In this document: positions 22,769-26,687 of the stretch, piece by piece | Layout: each line of letters starts with the position of its first letter | Position numbering within the stretch: position 1 is the first letter of the stretch | Origin: a virus | DNA length: 26,687 bases | Strand: one strand, 5' to 3' | IMG/VR virus record: IMGVR_UViG_3300042554_000640 | Location: 1 to 26,687 of that record | Translations under genes and position numbers: made by a program | Notes under the pieces: model-generated | Seen by the model: the letters and a program-made list of their open reading frames with translations, nothing else | Told to the model about the DNA's origin: nothing | The model's database searches: none

Positions 22769-23164
22769 TTAATCGTTTACAACTGTTGGGGATACACGCT
22801 GTGTGCGTCCACCAGTACGTGAAACTACTTCAACTGTTTGCTCTGCATAGTCTGTAAATGAACCATGTGAGAACTCAGCCAAAAATGTTGGTGCTTCAGT
22901 CCAAGCAGCAGAGCCAACGTGGGCACGTGCTTGCATTGTTTCTGCAGCAGTCTTTGTATGAACTGGTGCATTACGATTTGGACGACCTGGTGCTGCAGCG
23001 TAGCCACTTGAAATTCCTGTCTGGAAATCGTTTGGTACGTCTGTGTCTGTTGCAACGCCTTCTTCGAAACGAAGTGGACCGCGACGAGTATCGTTACCCG
23101 CAGCCTTCATCTCGTAAACGTTTGAACCCTTCTCAGGGAACTGAGGATTTGGTGCTAGTGTCAT
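22769..23164 (-). CDS. Small protein between terminase and portal, unknown function
   Basis: A 131-residue protein with ATG after TAGGAG. The sequence is rich in glycine, threonine and alanine with little predicted secondary structure: PNPQFPEKGSNVYEMKAAGN, DTRRGPLRFEEGVA, FQTGISSGYAAAPGRPNRNA, and a C-terminal strand region QTVEVVSRTGGRTQRV. It has no cysteine, membrane segment or catalytic motif. It is the first gene after the terminase and is followed by a GC-rich hairpin, so it may be expressed on its own short transcript. An abundant, flexible virion protein (for example a head decoration or internal protein) is possible but unproven. No family is recognised. Confidence 0.7.
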   Translation of the reverse strand: MTLAPNPQFPEKGSNVYEMKAAGNDTRRGPLRFEEGVATDTDVPNDFQTGISSGYAAAPGRPNRNAPVHTKTAAETMQARAHVGSAAWTEAPTFLAEFSHGSFTDYAEQTVEVVSRTGGRTQRVSPTVVND

Positions 23165-23224
23165 AATGACTCCTAAACTCTAGAGTTAATTTCGGAACGG
23201 CCTATTCCAAAGATGAGTGTGGCG

Positions 23225-23249
23225 TATTTTTAGCATTTCGTAATGTCAA
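23225..23249 (-). promoter_or_regulatory. Candidate promoter upstream of the structural genes
   Basis: Just after the terminase stop the minus strand carries a perfect TTGACA (23249-23244). Downstream is an A/T-rich stretch with TGCTAAAAAT, but no good -10 at 17 bases, so the match is partial. A 12-base palindrome AACTCTAGAGTT (23176-23187) lies between it and the next ATG and could be a regulator site. Confidence 0.3.
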
Positions 23250-23257
23250 ACTAGGAA

Positions 23258-24856
23258 CTAATTACTACCAAAAAACGGACTGGCAGAAAGGACCACTTCT
23301 GGCATTACGAGGTCTTTAGTCAACGAACAGGCTATAGACAACGAGTCCACATAGTCATCATGGGCATAGGACTCATCAGGGGCAGCAACTAAAAAGTTGG
23401 GTCCCTTAAACTTAACTTCAGCATCTGTCATCTGCTGATAGAACCTCTTCCAGGTTCTTAATCTACGAGTACGAGAATTTGCTGGAAAACCTAGCATTCT
23501 GCGTTGAATTAATGCTTGTAAATGCTTCCATCGCTGAGACTGTTCAGTTGGGCTAGAAGTAATAGGAGCAACCTCTGCTCTTGGAATTAGGACTTTAAGA
23601 CGTTGTGCAACGGCATCTCCTACGCCATTTGCGTCAACCCCAATAGCAAGAACGTCATAGTTAGATAAGAAGTTAACTATCTGGAAATACTGCTCTTCCC
23701 AATCATCACCTTGTAACTCCAGCCAATTTAAAATGCGATGTTCAAAATAACCAAACTCATCGGGTCTATCCCAGTCAACCCACACCACAGTAACCACGGT
23801 TGAGTCCAGTTTACGAGCAGGGTCAATACCTACGACTACAGGAGTCTTATGCCAGTTCTTTACTATCTCCTGCGAAACATCTCCAAGTTCTTCCATCACA
23901 GAAGAGGTTACAAACATTCCGCGTTCAAGAAGCCACTTGCAGTTGTACGACATTTGGAACTCGTCTGAGTCTTCGCCAATACGTAGCGTTTCTTTTTTTA
24001 TAAAGCGTTGATAATTTTCGTTGACCTTAGCCACTTCTTTCCAGTCCCACTGATAATGGTTCTGTCTTGCACCTCTAGTAGTTTGTCTACGTTTGTTTAA
24101 CTGAATGGCCCTGTAAAAATTATTCTTACTTGTTGTTGGAGTACCCGTCTTAACCATAGTTCCTGCATAGTAAGCAAGCATAGGGCTAATAGATTTTGAT
24201 ACAACAAAGTCGTCTGCCTCCTGACATTCATCGATAACAATTAAATGAAAAGACTTTGATTCAATTTTTGCACGTGGGTTTGCAGTCATCATAGTAATGG
24301 TTGACCCTGATTTTTTTAGTTTAATCATGCGGGTAACACCACCTATACGTGCAGCAGAGTCATCGATTTCTGGGTCACCTAAAACCTCTAAAGCACGCTC
24401 AGATGTTAAACGCGTAACGGTTCTACCAAAAAGAGTTTCAGCCTGTCCTTCTGTTGGTGCAAACAAGCCAACCCAAAGCCCATCTTTATACTTACCTAGT
24501 AACTCTGGATATATTTTTGCAAGTCGTGGTAGAAGAATCATTAACGTTGCAACAGTATCGGCAACAGTTTCAGACTTACCTGACTGACGTGCAGCAAGTG
24601 CAGTAATTTCTTCACCGTCGTTAATAATTACAGATTCAATCATTCGGCGTGCTAAAGGTTTTTGATAGGGGTGTAAATCATGACCAACTAACACAACAAG
24701 GAATTGCATTATTTTATCAATTAGTTTATCTACAAAGTCTTGCGAAAGTTCATCTAATGTATCTTCGTCTTGAAACTCAGGTTCAGTTTCGTCAAGGTTT
24801 AAAAAATACTCAGGATTAATTTCTTCAAATTTTGAATCATCATAATCAATTGTCAT
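23258..24856 (-). CDS. terL: Terminase large subunit
   Basis: A 532-residue ATP-driven DNA-packaging motor and nuclease. The start is ATG at 24856-24854 with GGAG upstream; an ATG 42 bases earlier falls within a hairpin and is rejected. The acidic N-terminus is followed by an adenine-binding-type HPYQKPLARRM. Walker A is ARQSGKSE (R90-S95), Walker B LIVIDE (205-210) and the coupling motif TGTPTTS (237-243). The RNase H-like nuclease has acidic residues D345 (VVGIDPARKLDSTVV), D408 (IGVDANGVGDAV) and a D-D-x-x-D set at 500-504 (YAHDDYVDSLSIAC). All key motifs are intact. No small terminase gene is recognised; one of the small upstream genes might encode it. Confidence 0.96.
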   Translation of the reverse strand: MTIDYDDSKFEEINPEYFLNLDETEPEFQDEDTLDELSQDFVDKLIDKIMQFLVVLVGHDLHPYQKPLARRMIESVIINDGEEITALAARQSGKSETVADTVATLMILLPRLAKIYPELLGKYKDGLWVGLFAPTEGQAETLFGRTVTRLTSERALEVLGDPEIDDSAARIGGVTRMIKLKKSGSTITMMTANPRAKIESKSFHLIVIDECQEADDFVVSKSISPMLAYYAGTMVKTGTPTTSKNNFYRAIQLNKRRQTTRGARQNHYQWDWKEVAKVNENYQRFIKKETLRIGEDSDEFQMSYNCKWLLERGMFVTSSVMEELGDVSQEIVKNWHKTPVVVGIDPARKLDSTVVTVVWVDWDRPDEFGYFEHRILNWLELQGDDWEEQYFQIVNFLSNYDVLAIGVDANGVGDAVAQRLKVLIPRAEVAPITSSPTEQSQRWKHLQALIQRRMLGFPANSRTRRLRTWKRFYQQMTDAEVKFKGPNFLVAAPDESYAHDDYVDSLSIACSLTKDLVMPEVVLSASPFFGSN

Positions 24857-24867
24857 TAGTACTCCAA

Positions 24868-24896
24868 TAAACAGGAAAGCCCACTTTGCAGTGGGC
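24868..24896 (-). terminator. Leader hairpin before the terminase gene (terminator or attenuator)
   Basis: GCCCACT (24879-24885), loop TTGC, AGTGGGC (24890-24896): a perfect 7-bp stem with a four-base loop. On the minus strand it is followed by UUUCCUGUUU, a moderate U-tract. It lies downstream of a candidate promoter and 12 bases before the terminase ATG, so it could attenuate terminase expression or end the preceding transcript. Confidence 0.55.
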
Positions 24897-24928
24897 ATCC
24901 CGCGTCTTGAGAGAAGGAGACAGTAGTA

Positions 24929-24956
24929 ATCATATCAAACACAATACCAAAATCAA
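24929..24956 (-). promoter_or_regulatory. Candidate sigma-70-type promoter before the terminase gene
   Basis: Minus-strand TTGATT (24956-24951), 16 bases, then TATGAT (24934-24929), five of six matches at -10. It overlaps the end of the small 76-residue gene and would start transcription near 24922, ahead of the leader hairpin and terminase. Confidence 0.4.
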
Positions 24957-25183
24957 CGACGTTTTAGTTCTTTAACAATTTCGTGTAACACTTCTGCACC
25001 AATTTCTGCTTCATTTAGTAACTCTTTCTCACCAGTTCTTTGATAAGTTGTTATTTCTTTTCCTATAACAAATAGTGCATTCTCAGTCCAAGCAACTAAT
25101 TCAGAAGAAGGTAATTTAGAGATTCTCTTCTGTATTTTGGTCTGGGGCTGGTATCCAGCCTTTTTCTTCTTGAAAATCATCAT
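24953..25183 (-). CDS. Small helical protein, unknown function
   Basis: A 76-residue protein with a basic start (MMIFKKKKAGYQPQTKIQKR) followed by two predicted helices (SELVAWTENALFVIGKEITT and ELLNEAEIGAEVLHEIVKEL). The start is supported by AGGAGG ten bases before the first ATG; a second ATG is adjacent. The gene begins inside the previous gene and overlaps it by 68 bases in a different frame. The short helical composition and location just before the large terminase make a small terminase or packaging accessory conceivable, but it is shorter than typical TerS proteins and shows no recognisable helix-turn-helix. No family is recognised. Confidence 0.72.
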   Translation of the reverse strand: MMIFKKKKAGYQPQTKIQKRISKLPSSELVAWTENALFVIGKEITTYQRTGEKELLNEAEIGAEVLHEIVKELKRR

Positions 25184-25424
25184 AAGTAAGGTCCCTCCTA
25201 GAGACGGCTGAGTTTAACGCTTCTTCCTCTAATTTTGTACCTTCCCACTTACCAATTACTAATATTTTGTTTTTTATTAGCCTAATTAAAGTAGGGGTGG
25301 AATACCTGTAAGGTGGCTCAATCTCTTGGCTCCAGCCTTTAGAAAGGAGTTTACCCTCCCACTCAAGGGGCTGAGTAATAACTTGTACAAAGTGTTTTGG
25401 TCCGACTGGTAAAAACTGAGGCAT
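25116..25424 (-). CDS. Small protein, unknown function
   Basis: A 102-residue protein. The N-terminal half is beta-rich with proline and tryptophan (FLPVGPKHFVQVITQPLEWE, LSKGWSQEIEPPYRYSTP). The middle, TLIRLIKNKILVIGKWEGTK, looks like a helix and strand, and the C-terminal third is acidic (RRDLTYDDFQEEKGW ... NTEENL). The ATG lies three bases after the stop of the KTSC gene, with only a weak AAAG-type site, so coupling is likely. Its last 68 bases overlap the next gene. The sequence is not recognised; a role near packaging or head assembly is suggested only by position. Confidence 0.65.
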   Translation of the reverse strand: MPQFLPVGPKHFVQVITQPLEWEGKLLSKGWSQEIEPPYRYSTPTLIRLIKNKILVIGKWEGTKLEEEALNSAVSRRDLTYDDFQEEKGWIPAPDQNTEENL

Positions 25425-25427
25425 TTG

Positions 25428-26168
25428 TTAACGCTTTCTTTGGGCCGACTTTTTAGGCTTGCTTGCCTTGGTTGAAGGTTTACGGTTACTTCTTGGTGCT
25501 TTTTCTATAGGTCTTAAACTTTGATAACCCTTGAAAACAATCTGGTTAGTACGAACGACACGATACAGGGTTTCTCGTGCAATATTTGGGAGGCGACCCA
25601 TGTCTGCTGCTCCACGTGGTTTGCTGTCAAGTCGGTTTAAAATATAGCGTCCTTTAGAGGTAGCAGACTTAAACCCAGTCCACTCAGCATTAGAAACGCT
25701 GTAGTAGTTATAAAACAAACCATCACGGAAAACTACAGTTAAAACCTGTCGCTCTTTATCATAACCTGCAGCAACAGTTCTTGGTCTTAAGTAGTTGGTT
25801 GTAGATGTTGGGATAATAGTTAACTCTGCAGGACCGTCGTAATCATCACGAGCATTCTTGGCAAAGTTGTCATAGACAGTAGGCTCATAGAATGTACCTG
25901 CTGTTACTTCATCATCTAAATCGTAAGAATCGTCATCTTCAAAAATAGCAAAGGCTTCATAAAAATCAGAGCCAACTGGGAGAGAATCAAAGGGATTTAC
26001 TCTTCTACCTTTTATACTACCGACAAGTTTGTCCATGCCCTTGACGGTGTTTTCTGTAACCCCGTATAAATCACGGGATGGGTCAAGCATGGCAGCCAAC
26101 TCGTTGGCAGAAGGACCAACAGCACGTGCTGTTGGCCTACCGCGACCAGAATTGGCTGCCCTTGCCAT
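25428..26168 (-). CDS. KTSC-domain protein
   Basis: A 246-residue protein with AAGGAG five bases before ATG. Residues 1-30 are arginine/alanine-rich (SGRGRPTARAVGP). Residues 60-110 are acidic (IFEDDDSYDLDDEV). Residues about 125-181 match the KTSC domain: a T-x-A-A-G-Y-D strand, RQVLTVVFRDGLFYNYYSV, then AEWTGFKSATSKGRYILNRL. From family knowledge KTSC is a small domain found at the C-terminus of some lysyl-tRNA synthetases and as stand-alone bacterial and phage proteins, perhaps binding RNA or another nucleic acid. The C-terminus here is a very basic tail (APRSNRKPSTKASKPKKSAQ). Acidic middle plus basic tail fits a nucleic-acid-associated protein. Its place before the terminase makes it a packaging or virion candidate. 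Confidence 0.8.
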   Translation of the reverse strand: MARAANSGRGRPTARAVGPSANELAAMLDPSRDLYGVTENTVKGMDKLVGSIKGRRVNPFDSLPVGSDFYEAFAIFEDDDSYDLDDEVTAGTFYEPTVYDNFAKNARDDYDGPAELTIIPTSTTNYLRPRTVAAGYDKERQVLTVVFRDGLFYNYYSVSNAEWTGFKSATSKGRYILNRLDSKPRGAADMGRLPNIARETLYRVVRTNQIVFKGYQSLRPIEKAPRSNRKPSTKASKPKKSAQRKR

Positions 26169-26182
26169 ACTAACTCCTTAGA

Positions 26183-26687
26183 TTAAGACGCTGCTGCCCA
26201 AGGTGTAAGTGTAACTGCTGCACCTGGAGCGGTGTTGTTTGCTCCTGCTGCAATTGACTGTACTCGGATTGTTCCTGCTGTACCGCCAAGAGTTCCAGTT
26301 GCATTGATGCCTGTTGTGTTTGCAACGGTAAATCCTGTACCAGAAACTGTAATCTGGTTTGAAGCAACTGCTGTAACTGTAAATGTACCAATTGCGTATG
26401 CTGGTAGATTTACTGGGGCTTCTGCAGCAGGTGTTCCTGCAACAATAGTTACCTTAGTTCCAACTGGGTAGTTGGTGTTAGCAGATGTTGCTGTAATGGT
26501 TGCCACTGTTGTGCTTGTAGCGTTAAATGCAGTGATGTTTGTACGAGCATTGGTTGTTGCTGTTGCTGTTGTCACTGTCAATGAAGCATCCTTCATTGCA
26601 TCTTCTGCAAGTGCTGTTGTAAAGCCACGAACTTCAGGTACAAGTACGTAGTCAGTTGCTCCTGCTACATCTTCTCCTGTTGTGTTT
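26183..26687 (-). CDS. Threonine/alanine-rich beta protein, N-terminus beyond the right edge
   Basis: The frame is open from the right edge to TAA at 26185-26183, giving at least 167 residues. An internal ATG at 26596 exists, but coding clearly continues upstream of it (GEDVAGATDYVLVPEVRGFT, then TALAEDAMKDASL), so the start lies outside. The visible part is a run of beta strands rich in threonine, valine and alanine: TATTNARTNITAF, YPVGTKVTIVAGTP, YAIGTFTVTAVASNQITVSG, and a final GAAVTLTPWAAAS. This looks like an immunoglobulin-like or beta-barrel virion domain such as a head or tail decoration domain. I do not recognise a specific family. Confidence 0.65.
   Translation of the reverse strand, partial: NTTGEDVAGATDYVLVPEVRGFTTALAEDAMKDASLTVTTATATTNARTNITAFNATSTTVATITATSANTNYPVGTKVTIVAGTPAAEAPVNLPAYAIGTFTVTAVASNQITVSGTGFTVANTTGINATGTLGGTAGTIRVQSIAAGANNTAPGAAVTLTPWAAAS

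Noticed and set aside
23176-23187. Palindrome AACTCTAGAGTT as an operator
   Set aside because: It is a single 12-base palindrome with no second copy and no regulator gene in the window, so it is not called as a feature by itself.
24857-24898. Upstream ATG that would lengthen the terminase by 14 residues
   Set aside because: It lies on the leader hairpin, has no ribosome site, and the added residues (MPTAKWAFLFIGVL) are unlike a terminase N-terminus. The downstream ATG has GGAG.
1-26687. tRNA genes, integrase, attachment site or insertion sequence
   Set aside because: No cloverleaf-like sequence, recombinase motif or terminal inverted repeat was seen on either strand; gaps between genes are all shorter than about 135 bases.

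Overview
This window is a stretch of tailed double-stranded DNA bacteriophage genome (Caudoviricetes): the packaging, head and tail-fibre region. Every credible gene lies on the minus strand, so the map reads from right to left. The DNA is moderately AT-rich. Most genes have AGGAG-type ribosome binding sites, and many junctions are stop/start overlaps (TAATG, TGATG, ATGA), as expected for a late-gene operon. The large terminase, the SPP1-type portal and an N4-gp56-type major capsid protein identify it as a phage. No integrase, tape measure, tail tube, lysis or replication gene is present. The capsid type and the lack of a long-tail module make a short-tailed (podovirus-like) particle the best guess. 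The host cannot be read from the sequence; collagen-like GPT fibres, glycine-rich adhesins and DUF5872/KTSC genes are the sort of content seen in uncultured aquatic phages.

Layout in transcription order. 26687-24953: the end of an unrecognised protein running off the right edge, a KTSC-domain protein and two small overlapping genes. 24956-23258: a candidate promoter, a leader hairpin and the large terminase. 23249-18676: a small unknown gene, a hairpin, a small DUF5872-like gene, portal, scaffold and major capsid protein. 18665-17046: two hairpins around a small head-region protein, then a 349-residue connector/neck-like protein.

17046-4218 is a 13 kb fibre block of six proteins: a 663-residue collagen-like fibre, an 858-residue protein with a glycine-rich C-terminus, a giant 1871-residue repeat protein, a 174-residue protein, a 440-residue collagen-like fibre that shares its N-terminal domain with the 174-residue protein, and a 253-residue collagen-like protein ending in a cupredoxin-like domain. 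4199-1850 encodes a DUF6065-like protein, a class I methyltransferase and a family 2 glycosyltransferase with a helical repeat tail. 1850-1 holds two further putative virion proteins and four very small genes, the last a DUF5872-type protein cut by the left edge.

The most interesting reading is that three Gly-Pro-Thr collagen fibres sit directly beside a glycosyltransferase plus sugar-type methyltransferase cassette. That resembles the Bacillus BclA arrangement, where GPT threonines carry methylated O-glycans, so the phage may glycosylate its own fibres. This is an inference. Directly visible are a complete set of type 1 copper ligands in one fibre, a ligand-less copy of that domain in another, a recurring W-N-G/W-V cap before the collagen tracts, and a recurring V-T-G interruption inside them.
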